DNA of 39,378 nt. Origin: Methylobacterium sp. NEAU K. GTDB lineage: Bacteria; Pseudomonadota; Alphaproteobacteria; Rhizobiales; Beijerinckiaceae. Below are positions 14,730 through 22,039 of this stretch, piece after piece. A program made the translations under genes and the position numbers. The number at the start of each line of letters is the position of its first letter. Positions within the stretch are counted from its first letter, which is position 1. The stretch lies in contig NZ_JAUYZJ010000041.1 in NCBI RefSeq assembly GCF_030700285.1, forward strand, positions 1-39,378, read 5' to 3'. The notes beneath the pieces are model-generated. The model saw only the letters and a program-made list of their open reading frames with translations. It made no database searches and was not told the origin of the DNA.

Positions 14730-16111
14730 TCGTGACCCAGGCTCAGTATGAGATCGCCCGAGACCGCATTCGGCGCTTCAACGAGGCGTTGTCTGATTTG
14801 GCGGCCCATGACCCATCGTGGCTGCGCGACTTGCAGATGCGGGATATCCGCGACCAGATAGGCGTTCTGGAGGACGACCTCGCACGTTACGATAATCTCA
14901 CCTCGGGTGAGGTCGAGGAGATTGTCGTCGATCGTTTGGCCGATTTGCCCCAGGCTCTGATTCAAGGGCGCATCGTGGCGGGTCTAACCCAAGCTGAGCT
15001 TGCGCGCGAAACCAGACAGTCGCTGCTGAAAATCCAGCAATGGGAGCGCGACGGCTATTCGCGTGTGCCCGTCAGTGTCATGCAGAGGATCGCCTCGGTC
15101 CTGCCGGTGACCATGCGCGGCCGCGCACGAGTGCAGATGGATGCACCCCTGCGCCCGCCCTTGCGGACACTCCTGACGCAAGCGGGCCTCCCAAGAGAAG
15201 TCTACGACGACGTGATCCTACCGTCTCGATATGAGGGCATCGCGCGCGACGACGAGATCGACAGGCGTCTTGAACGCCTCTTCGGACATGGTGCAGCGGA
15301 GTTCGTGGGCGGGAGAGGCTTCGCCCCCGTGCCGCTGCGGTTCAAGCTTCCGGCCAACGCAGAGCAGGAGCGCACGCGAGCCTACGCGGCCTATGTTGAG
15401 GGCGTGTGCACCATCGTGGCGGCGACCCAGCCTCGACGCACCGCAGACCTGCCGACATCGTGGCGCGACATGCGGAGTTTGCTGTTTCCGGAGGACGCGG
15501 TCGACCTAAGAACTGCGGTGCGCCAGTGCTGGTCACTCGGGATCGGCGTCATTGGCCTGCGGGATAAAGTCGCTTTCCACGGGGCCGCTAGGCGCATCGA
15601 CGGGCGCGCGACAGCTGTGCTGAAACCCTCGTCACGTCATGCGTCGCGGTGGCTGTTCAACCTCGTCCATGAAATCTTCCATATCGTCTCCGAACCGGAG
15701 GACTTTACCCTCATCGAGGGCAACGAGACGTCGCGGGAGCGACGCGAGGCCTTGAGCGAGCGCCGAGCGAACCGTTACGCCGCCATGGTCCTGACCAACG
15801 GAAGCCTCGCGGATGCGTTTGCCATGATCGCACGGCGCGCCGAGGGCAGTGTCGCGCGGCTGTCCGCAGTGGTCCGGGAGACCGCGAACATCTATAGGAT
15901 CCCGGTCGGCATCCTGGCGAATCTGGTCGCGGACGACGTTCAAGCTACCAGCGGTATCAACTGGTGGGGGACGGCGGAGAACCTGCAACCGCCGGGAGAT
16001 GATCCCTGGAAGATTGTCCGCGACGTGTTCATCGAGGAGGCTGACTTCCATACGCTCGGCAGCACAGAGGCCGCCGTACTGCGACAGATTCTGGAAACGC
16101 GCGATGAGTGA
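14726..16111 (+). CDS. XRE-family HTH protein with ImmA/IrrE-like metallopeptidase domain
   Basis: A 461-residue protein in three parts. Residues 1-75 are charged helices, probably coiled coil. Residues about 78-130 form an XRE helix-turn-helix (GRIVAGLTQAELARETRQSL, LKIQQWERDGY). The C-terminal half carries an M78-like zinc-peptidase signature: WLFNLVHEIFHIV with HEIFH at 315-319, and downstream SERRANRYAAMVL with a glutamate (E345) where the third ligand is expected. ImmA/IrrE proteases cut repressors on DNA damage or stress and often sit in mobile elements. Here repressor-like HTH and protease are in one chain, suggesting a self-regulated switch. The GTG start overlaps the nucleotidyltransferase stop; an ATG is absent nearby. 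Its stop overlaps the next start by 8 bases. Confidence 0.82.
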   Translation: MIVTQAQYEIARDRIRRFNEALSDLAAHDPSWLRDLQMRDIRDQIGVLEDDLARYDNLTSGEVEEIVVDRLADLPQALIQGRIVAGLTQAELARETRQSLLKIQQWERDGYSRVPVSVMQRIASVLPVTMRGRARVQMDAPLRPPLRTLLTQAGLPREVYDDVILPSRYEGIARDDEIDRRLERLFGHGAAEFVGGRGFAPVPLRFKLPANAEQERTRAYAAYVEGVCTIVAATQPRRTADLPTSWRDMRSLLFPEDAVDLRTAVRQCWSLGIGVIGLRDKVAFHGAARRIDGRATAVLKPSSRHASRWLFNLVHEIFHIVSEPEDFTLIEGNETSRERREALSERRANRYAAMVLTNGSLADAFAMIARRAEGSVARLSAVVRETANIYRIPVGILANLVADDVQATSGINWWGTAENLQPPGDDPWKIVRDVFIEEADFHTLGSTEAAVLRQILETRDE

Positions 16112-16676
16112 TCCATTCGCCGAGCTCGACGCTCCCCTCCCGTCAATCAAGGTGACGTGCACCTCGACGGACTGTGCGAACGACCAACACTGTTACCTAC
16201 AGAAACGCAAAGTCGAAGGCACGCACGTCTTCGGAGCATGCCGCTCTTGCGGCGCTCAACCGACCTTCGACATCGTCCGTCTGCGCGCCCGTGATATCGG
16301 CGACGTGGCCTACACGTTCGCCGCTATGCGCCATGAGATGATCAGGGAGCACTATTGGACGAAGCCATTCGACGAGAAGGCGCTTAAGCTCGCTCGGAAG
16401 AAGGGACGGGATGGGGTTCTGAGCAGCGTCGCAAACCGTATAAGATCCTCGATCGGCAAGAAGGCCAACGGGTTTGACGGTCGGCAGACCAAGCTTGAGG
16501 GCAATGTATTGTTCTACGCCCAGCACGCGACGGCGACTTGTTGCCGCAAATGCCTATCTTACTGGCATGCCATTCCGGCAGACCGTGACTTGATGCCAGA
16601 AGAGGCGCGATACTGCGAGGATTTGATTGTCGCGTACTTAGATGAACGACTGCCGCCCCTCGACCCGGGGCCATGA
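16104..16676 (+). CDS. Zinc-ribbon protein with DUF4186-like C-terminal domain
   Basis: A 190-residue protein. The N-terminal region has C19, C24 and C30, then C46-x2-C49 (GACRSCG), consistent with a zinc ribbon. The C-terminal third reads DGRQTKLEGNVLFYAQHATA and TCCRKCLSYWHAIPADRDLM, close to my memory of the DUF4186 signature (AQHATATCCRGCLxKWHxIPKGRxL). It carries C146, C147, C150, H141 and H155 as a likely second metal site. DUF4186 has no established function. A basic middle part (LKLARKKGRDG, RIRSSIGKKANGFD) suggests nucleic-acid contact. The ATG at 16104 overlaps the upstream stop by 8 bases, and the stop overlaps the next ATG by 4. A longer frame upstream (from 15849) is a shadow. 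Confidence 0.7.
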   Translation: MSDPFAELDAPLPSIKVTCTSTDCANDQHCYLQKRKVEGTHVFGACRSCGAQPTFDIVRLRARDIGDVAYTFAAMRHEMIREHYWTKPFDEKALKLARKKGRDGVLSSVANRIRSSIGKKANGFDGRQTKLEGNVLFYAQHATATCCRKCLSYWHAIPADRDLMPEEARYCEDLIVAYLDERLPPLDPGP

Positions 16677-17644
16677 TGCGCGCTCGGGGGCTTGATACAC
16701 CCTATAGGGACGCGAGCCTGCGTTCGCGCATCATCGATCCGGAGACGCGCAGCGTGCTCGTGTCGCGGATCTGCGGTACCCTTCAGGAGAGGGACCTGTC
16801 CGCGCCGACAAATTGCGACGGCCTCGGGCGTGTCAGGCACTTCCAGCGGCATGTCCTTCCGGGCTGGCCGGACAACCCGCTGCCCATCGCTCCGGCTGCA
16901 CGCTGGCTCGGCGTTCAGCCGCCGCTTGAGATGACCGCGCAGGTGTTTCAGCTCGCCGCGTGCGCTTGGCGATGCTGGTACTGTTACGTCCCGTACTCCT
17001 CCCTTCGGGCTGCTCCCGAGAGGTCCGTTTGGCGGACCGCGGACGCACTCGTCGACGCCTATCTTGGGCTCAACGAGCGTCCACCCATCCTCGACCTCAG
17101 CGGCGGATCGCCCGATCTCGCCCCCGAATGGATCGCCTGGACCTTGGAGGCCGTGGAGAGGCGGGGTGCGTCGCGCACCACGTTCGTGTGGTCAGACGAT
17201 AACCTGTCGTCAGACCGCCTCCTCGATGGCAAGGGCAAGCCCATACTGGATGTGATCGCGAGATACCCAAATTACGGGCGGGCTTGTTGTCTGAAAGGGC
17301 TCGATGCGCCATCGTTCGCGTTCAACACTCGAGCGCACCCGGACGGTTTCGAGCGTCAGCTCACGATCCTCGCAGGCTACGCCCGGTCGGCGATCGACAT
17401 CTACGTCTATCTGCCGCTCGTCGGCCCACCGAGCGCTTGCCCGCGGGCACAGGTCGAAGCGATTCTAGAGCGTCTGATCGCGATCCGTCCCGACCTGCCG
17501 GCTCGGACCGTGCCGCTCTTCATCGGGCGCTTTCAGACCATGGTGGGGCGCATCGACGCCTCACGAGAGCGCGCTCTCGAAAGACAGTGGGAGCTCCTAG
17601 AGCATTGGGAGACGCTTACTCGCGCGGTTGCTTTACCCCAGTGA
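16673..17644 (+). CDS. Radical SAM protein of unknown substrate
   Basis: A 323-residue protein with the radical SAM cluster motif C97-x3-C101-x2-C104 in FQLAACAWRCWYCYVPYS. The aromatic residue before the last Cys is typical. A DLSGGSPDLAPEW segment near residue 143 matches the position of the GGE-like SAM-contacting strand, and later strands (FVWSDDN, IDIYVYLPLVG) fit a partial TIM barrel. Radical SAM enzymes use a 4Fe-4S cluster and SAM to start radical chemistry on RNA, proteins, lipids or nucleotides. The N-terminal ~85 residues, with C34 and C48, are not typical of a known subfamily. Start ATG overlaps the previous stop (ATGA) and its stop overlaps the next GTG (GTGA). In defence contexts radical SAM enzymes include viperins, but this one lacks an obvious viperin look. 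Confidence 0.82.
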   Translation: MMRARGLDTPYRDASLRSRIIDPETRSVLVSRICGTLQERDLSAPTNCDGLGRVRHFQRHVLPGWPDNPLPIAPAARWLGVQPPLEMTAQVFQLAACAWRCWYCYVPYSSLRAAPERSVWRTADALVDAYLGLNERPPILDLSGGSPDLAPEWIAWTLEAVERRGASRTTFVWSDDNLSSDRLLDGKGKPILDVIARYPNYGRACCLKGLDAPSFAFNTRAHPDGFERQLTILAGYARSAIDIYVYLPLVGPPSACPRAQVEAILERLIAIRPDLPARTVPLFIGRFQTMVGRIDASRERALERQWELLEHWETLTRAVALPQ

Positions 17645-18762
17645 GCGCGATGCTTCGGCTAGCGCATCTCGTCGAGCGCGAGGCGCCACGAGCCGCAGAT
17701 TTCGCCGCACTCACCGAGGTTTGCGAGGGCGCTTGGCCGGGCGACGTCAGGCGGCTGCTCGCCGAAAGCCCTAGCGCGGAGGCCCGGCGGCTCCTCGCGA
17801 GTATCAAATGGCCGTCCGCCCGGATTTCTTCGGATCGCCGTCTGCCGCTCGCCCATCCCCTCGACGCGGATTGGCGTTTCACGCGCGAATGTGCCGAGCG
17901 CGTCCTCGATGCCATCCTCTCCGCGGCGTCTCACGCCGGCGACATCCTGCTAATCGCCATGCCGTCCGTCGCGCTGGCCGCCTATGATCGCGGCTTGGCG
18001 CACCGGGTTGTGATCGCGTCACGTGACGGCGATCCCATCGATGCCGCACTCAGGGCCGCTATGACCGGTTGCCGGTTCGTCGACCTGCCGGACATTCCCG
18101 CGAGTACATTCCAGACAGTTGCGCTCGATCCGCCATGGTACGATGATGTGGCGCTGCCGCTCATCGAGACCGGGTTGCACGCCGCAGTCGCGGATGGGCG
18201 TGTGCTCATCTGCGCGCCTGACCACCTGACGTCGCCGTCCAGCGCACAGCGCTTGTCCGCATTGGCGACCACTCCTTCGGTGCTTGGGTTCTCCGCAGCC
18301 GAGTTCGTAGAGCGCGTGCGCTACGCAACGCCGTTCTTCGAACTACGGTGCCTGGAAGCGGTCGGCATCACCGGCATTAGTCCCAGATGGCGGACCGGCC
18401 TCCTGTACACATGCACGCCAAGTCCTAGCGCCTCACGGGGGCGTTATGTGACGCGCGCCGTGGGTGACGGTTGGCGCGAGATGCGGCTTGGGGCGACCCG
18501 CATCTGGATCCGCCGGCTTGCATCGCAGGAGAATGCTCCGGACGTGGGTGTCGCCCGCTCGATCAGTCGGACCGATCCCGCACGCGAGATTGCCAGCGTG
18601 TGGACTTCGGGGAACACGTACGCCACCAACGTCGGCGACATTGGACCGGAGGCTATCAAGAGGGCTCTCGAAGAACCGGCGCCTCAACCGTGGCAGCGTC
18701 AGTTTCGGGCGGCGATGCTGGATGAGATCGCGGCTATGGAACGAACGGTGGATTTCACCTAA
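17641..18762 (+). CDS. DPPW-motif methyltransferase-like protein
   Basis: A 373-residue protein. Residues 160-172 read VALDPPWYDDVAL. (D/N)PP(W/Y) is the catalytic motif of amino-methyltransferases acting on adenine, cytosine or related exocyclic nitrogens. A hydrophobic strand GDILLIAMPSVALAAYDRGL (about 100-119) and RVVIASRDGDP precede it at the spacing of the SAM-binding motif I and the acidic strand, although the usual glycine-rich loop is not canonical. The C-terminal part contains YATPFFELRCLEAVG and WRTGLLY, which fit MT-A70/N6-adenine-like enzymes loosely; aminopropyltransferase-like enzymes are an alternative. The N-terminal 90 residues are helical and unassigned. GTG at 17641 overlaps the radical SAM stop by 4 bases; ATG at 17650 is the other possible start. 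Confidence 0.68.
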   Translation: MSAMLRLAHLVEREAPRAADFAALTEVCEGAWPGDVRRLLAESPSAEARRLLASIKWPSARISSDRRLPLAHPLDADWRFTRECAERVLDAILSAASHAGDILLIAMPSVALAAYDRGLAHRVVIASRDGDPIDAALRAAMTGCRFVDLPDIPASTFQTVALDPPWYDDVALPLIETGLHAAVADGRVLICAPDHLTSPSSAQRLSALATTPSVLGFSAAEFVERVRYATPFFELRCLEAVGITGISPRWRTGLLYTCTPSPSASRGRYVTRAVGDGWREMRLGATRIWIRRLASQENAPDVGVARSISRTDPAREIASVWTSGNTYATNVGDIGPEAIKRALEEPAPQPWQRQFRAAMLDEIAAMERTVDFT

Positions 18763-18778
18763 CTGAGTGGCAGGTCAT

Positions 18779-18814
18779 CGACCGGAGACATGCTTTCCGT
18801 GTAGGCTCCGGTCG
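18779..18814 (+). promoter_or_regulatory. Inverted repeat between methyltransferase-like and kinase-like genes
   Basis: CGACCGGAG (18779-18787) pairs perfectly with CTCCGGTCG (18806-18814) across an 18-nt loop, in the 80-bp gap that follows the five overlapping genes. It has no T run. It may attenuate readthrough into the last two genes or serve as an operator. Confidence 0.4.
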
Positions 18815-18842
18815 GCAGGGCGCGGAGTCGCGGAGTTCAACC

Positions 18843-19418
18843 ATGGCGGGCTTTGTGATCGCAATATCCGGTGGGATCGGCGCAGGTAAAACTGCTCTTG
18901 CCGAGAAATTGGCCGAGGCACTCCACGCTGACCGCGTTAGCTTCGGTCGTGAAGTCCGCCGGTATGCCGAAGAAAATGGCGAGAACCCAAAGGACCGCTC
19001 CGTCCTTCAACAGCTCGGTCAAGCGCTGGTGCTGACCCAGTGCAACCAATTCGTCGAGCGGGTCCTTGCCCAACGGCCGCAGCCACGCAGCGAGCATTTG
19101 ATCGTCGAGGGCGTTCGGCACGTCGAAGTGTTGATGGAGCTGAAGCGACAGCTCGACTCGAAATCCGTCCATTTGGTCCACGTTGTGACCCCTGGCTCCA
19201 CGCGCGAGCAGCGCGTGATGGAACGGGACGACGTCGAGCGTCGCCTAGTCGCGCGCTATGATAATGACATCACGGAGGCTCAAGTCTCCCGCATCCTTCC
19301 GCAGTATGCGAGCCTGACGGTCAACGGTGAGCTGCCGATCGTGCTGCAGGTCGCACAGGTGATGCAGAAAGCTGCAGAGTGGTCTGCCACCGGCAGTGAG
19401 CGTCCCGAAGCGGCTTAA
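18843..19418 (+). CDS. P-loop nucleotide-kinase-like protein
   Basis: A 191-residue protein opening with FVIAISGGIGAGKTALAEKL, a Walker A motif at about residues 10-17. Then come FGREVRRYAEENGENP and a later HLIVEGVRHVEVL, in the Walker B position of nucleoside monophosphate kinases. VTPGSTREQRVMERD and EAQVSRILPQYAS fit an Arg-rich lid. The style is that of dNMP kinases, dephospho-CoA kinases and phage deoxynucleotide kinases, which phosphorylate small nucleotides in the cytosol. The start has GGAG at seven-base spacing. It follows the methyltransferase-like gene after 80 bp and is followed by the patatin gene after 23 bp, so the latter two likely share a transcript. Confidence 0.75.
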   Translation: MAGFVIAISGGIGAGKTALAEKLAEALHADRVSFGREVRRYAEENGENPKDRSVLQQLGQALVLTQCNQFVERVLAQRPQPRSEHLIVEGVRHVEVLMELKRQLDSKSVHLVHVVTPGSTREQRVMERDDVERRLVARYDNDITEAQVSRILPQYASLTVNGELPIVLQVAQVMQKAAEWSATGSERPEAA

Positions 19419-19441
19419 ATTTACTCGGTGCATTATCTGAC

Positions 19442-21229
19442 GTGAGGGCATTCGGCGTCTTCGAGGGCGGCGGCGTACGCGGCTACGCCCATTTGGGGGC
19501 CCTGAAAGCGTGCGAGGACAAGGGGATCCGGTTCGCCGGCGTCTCCGGCACGTCCATTGGCGCAATTGTGGCCGCTCTCGTCGCTGCGGGCTATACCAGC
19601 ACTGAGCTGTACGAGGCGGACGACCACGGTCGCGAGAGTGGACTCTTCGCGGTCGACGTCATCAAGGAGTTTCTCGATCCGATTGAGTACGGGCGGTTAA
19701 AGCGACTTCGCACTTGGCTCGACCGGTGTTCCCAAATGTCGGCTCAGGGCCGGGGTATAGTAAAGGCGATGAAGGGGCGCGCCGCTGGCCGGGCTTGGTC
19801 ACGGTTCGTCTCCCCCAAACTCCTTTCGTTCGGCCGACGCTACCTCCGGAGTTTGGAGTTCGCGTCGATCGCGGCCCCGCCGGCCTACGCCACGGCGGTG
19901 CCGTTGGCCGCTTTTCACTGGAAATTGTTGCGGACTGTCTATGGTCGATCAGGCGTTCTCGACAGCGCACGGTTCACCGCTTGGCTAAACGACCGCCTCG
20001 GTGAGCGTCTCGGCCTGCAGCCGGGTACGATTGTTACTTTCTGGCACCTGCCGATCCCGCTCGCCTGCATCGCGACGAACCTGTCGACCGGAAAGATGGT
20101 CGTCTTCGACAGAGCGTCCAACCCTCGAATGAGCGTCGCAGAGGCCGCGATGGCGTCGGCTTCCTACCCGCTGGTATTCAAGCCGCGCCGGATTGACGAC
20201 GACGCTTACGTCGACGGCGGCCTTCTATCAAATTTTCCGGCCTGGACCCTGGACAGCGAAAGAGCCAACCAAGAGTCGATCATCCCGACATTCGGCTTCC
20301 GCGTCGATGATGCGCTCATCGACGAAGCGAAGGCTTGGCCCGGGGACGGTGAGCCGGGGCTGGTCGAAGTAGCGAGGCGCATCATTTCCGCCGCGATGTG
20401 GGGGCGCGGCGACTTGGAGAGCCGGCGCATCGATGATCTTCATCCCATGCGGGTGAGGACACATGTCAAATCAACGGACTTCCACACGATCATGAAGGAG
20501 CGCCTCGGTCTTTATCGGGAGGGCCGCGCCTGCGTGCAGGCGTACTTTGCGAGCCAACTTGGGCCGCGCGATCCCGGCGAGATGCAGGGGCGGCTACGCA
20601 AGGTTTGCGACATTGTCCGTGACGTAGCCAGCGCGTCCGGAATCGTCCGCGCCTACCTCATCCAACCGACGGACGCCCAGTTCGCCAGGGTGGTCTACTC
20701 TGCCTTCTATGAGGGGGAGGCGGACGACGTGCTGACGTTCCGCCGCGGCAGTGCCACCCAAGTCATTTGTCTGGATCGACGCGAGCCTGTGCTCCTGCGA
20801 GTGGCCGACCTCGACGAGGCCGCGCGGCAAGCGCCGGCGACTAAGCTCATCCACGCGCTACGCCCGACCCGCGTGACCCACGTGTATTGTGTCCCAATGT
20901 TCGCCGATCCTGTCGAATGGTCGAAGGGCTGCCCGTCGACGCGCACCGAGCCTGTAGCGGCCCTCTGCATCGACTTCGATGAGGCCGACGACCGCCTCCT
21001 CCTTGAGGCATACGTCGAAGACACACTCGCCGCTATTGGCGATGCACTCGTCGACCTCTGGATGGACCGTGCTGGATACGGTCTTGCCGACCTCTCGGCC
21101 GGGGGGGATCAACCGCCTTCCAGCGACTGGATGCCACTGCCGCAGGCGGGGTATTACGTCTCGGCTAGAAAAACAAAGACTTGTCCATCGCCAGATCGGC
21201 AGCTCCAGATCGATCGCGCGACACGGTAG
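19442..21229 (+). CDS. Patatin-like phospholipase with long C-terminal domain
   Basis: A 595-residue protein. Residues 1-300 are a patatin domain: oxyanion-hole GGGVRG (9-14), nucleophile elbow GTSIG with Ser38, a MASASYPLVF block, and DGG with catalytic Asp258 in DAYVDGGLLSNFP. Patatins hydrolyse phospholipids through this Ser-Asp dyad. Residues about 385-540 form another domain with VYSAFYEGEADDVLTFRR, THVYCVPMFADPVEW and EPVAALCIDFDEADDRLLLE, whose strand pattern and C-P-hydrophobic core resemble a GAF-type ligand-sensing domain; this is tentative. Patatins are the killing effectors of several anti-phage systems such as CBASS CapV. The GTG at 19442 starts the patatin fold directly; no strong Shine-Dalgarno is seen. 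It ends the rightward gene cluster. Confidence 0.85.
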   Translation: MRAFGVFEGGGVRGYAHLGALKACEDKGIRFAGVSGTSIGAIVAALVAAGYTSTELYEADDHGRESGLFAVDVIKEFLDPIEYGRLKRLRTWLDRCSQMSAQGRGIVKAMKGRAAGRAWSRFVSPKLLSFGRRYLRSLEFASIAAPPAYATAVPLAAFHWKLLRTVYGRSGVLDSARFTAWLNDRLGERLGLQPGTIVTFWHLPIPLACIATNLSTGKMVVFDRASNPRMSVAEAAMASASYPLVFKPRRIDDDAYVDGGLLSNFPAWTLDSERANQESIIPTFGFRVDDALIDEAKAWPGDGEPGLVEVARRIISAAMWGRGDLESRRIDDLHPMRVRTHVKSTDFHTIMKERLGLYREGRACVQAYFASQLGPRDPGEMQGRLRKVCDIVRDVASASGIVRAYLIQPTDAQFARVVYSAFYEGEADDVLTFRRGSATQVICLDRREPVLLRVADLDEAARQAPATKLIHALRPTRVTHVYCVPMFADPVEWSKGCPSTRTEPVAALCIDFDEADDRLLLEAYVEDTLAAIGDALVDLWMDRAGYGLADLSAGGDQPPSSDWMPLPQAGYYVSARKTKTCPSPDRQLQIDRATR

Positions 21230-21359
21230 ACGAGATATTGCATCGGATTTCGCAATTAATTTAGCGGCACTGTAAGGACCGCGGCGGGTAGGCTTGCGAC
21301 GTCATTCGAGTGCGGACCAGTTCTCCGAATCTTGTCCGTGACGCCTCGGCCGGGCGGTG

Positions 21360-21585
21360 GCGTGTTTGGAGACATCGCAGCAATCCACGGCGCGACCGCG
21401 CGCCAAGTGGCGCTCCGCTTCCTAGTGAGGCGGCCGTCCTCCTTCACGATCCCAAGGCGTCCAGCCCCAAGCATGCCGCCGACAACGCGGGTGCCGGCGC
21501 GCTGCGGCTGACGGAAGCCGAACTTGCCCGGATCGACGCGGCCGTTCCGCTAGGCCCCCGGCCGCGCCGGCTTCCCATGCTGTAG
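21360..21585 (+). pseudogene. Aldo/keto reductase C-terminal remnant with frameshift
   Basis: VFGDIAAIHGATARQVALRF and LVRRPSSFTIP occur in one frame to about 21452. SSPKHAADNAGAGALRLTEA and ELARIDAAVPLGPRP follow in the next frame to the TAG at 21583-21585. Together they give the usual AKR C-terminus (ALRFLxR.P..F.IPKAS...H..DNA.A..L.LT.AEL..ID.A.P). A single lost A at the IPKAS codons explains the shift. No catalytic part remains. It is a chromosomal-type gene piece trapped at the end of the candidate system, and not a copy of the intact AKR at 2346-3389, whose sequence differs. Confidence 0.7.
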
Positions 21586-21592
21586 GGCCTTG

Positions 21593-21724
21593 ATGCCCCG
21601 TTGGCTGGAGCAAGCGTTGGGTGCCCTCGTCATGGGTCTCGTCCTCGCCGACATCTCCCTGACGGTCCTCTACGCGCGCATCGGGACTGGCCTGATCGCC
21701 GGTCGGGTCGCCCTCCTGCGGTGA
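21593..21724 (+). CDS. Small membrane peptide or N-terminal piece of a membrane protein
   Basis: An open frame of 43 residues starts 7 bp after the AKR remnant: MPRWLEQALGALVMGLVLAD, then ISLTVLYARIGTGLIAGRVA. It holds one hydrophobic helix. The style recalls the first segment of ion-channel-like membrane proteins in this bacterial group, which would be several hundred residues long, so truncation by TGA at 21722-21724 is likely. It could also be a free small membrane protein. No family call is made. Confidence 0.35.
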   Translation: MPRWLEQALGALVMGLVLADISLTVLYARIGTGLIAGRVALLR

Positions 21725-22039
21725 GGATCGGCTCGGCCTATCCGAGCAACTCTCGAAGGCGCGGTGTAGGGCGAGCCGCCTCAAAACTGCGGACGTACGG
21801 ACTTACAGCTGGTGTTACGCCGACGAAGAATAGTCGAGCTTGCGGGCCAACAGACACCGCTTTTGGGGCCGATTCCACGATCTTACTGAGGTGCCGCGAG
21901 GCGATTAGACGCTGACGTATCGGCCGCGAGCCGGACCCTAAATCGCGACAGAAATGGCAGGGTACGGCTTATGCCTAACGAGGCGCTGGGCCGACCTTGT
22001 CCCGCGTCACGGATAGAGGGGGATAGCGAAAGCACATGG
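21725..22039. other. Degenerate intergenic stretch
   Basis: 315 bp with no supported gene. Only a small CTCGG-CCTAT-CCGAG palindrome near 21731-21745 stands out. It separates the rightward cluster and its trailing gene remnants from the leftward element module. Confidence 0.4.

Noticed and set aside
16673..17644. Radical SAM protein as a prokaryotic viperin
   Set aside because: The CxxxCxxC motif is shared by most radical SAM enzymes. The surrounding sequence, the unusual ~85-residue N-terminus and the operon partners do not suggest viperin specifically.
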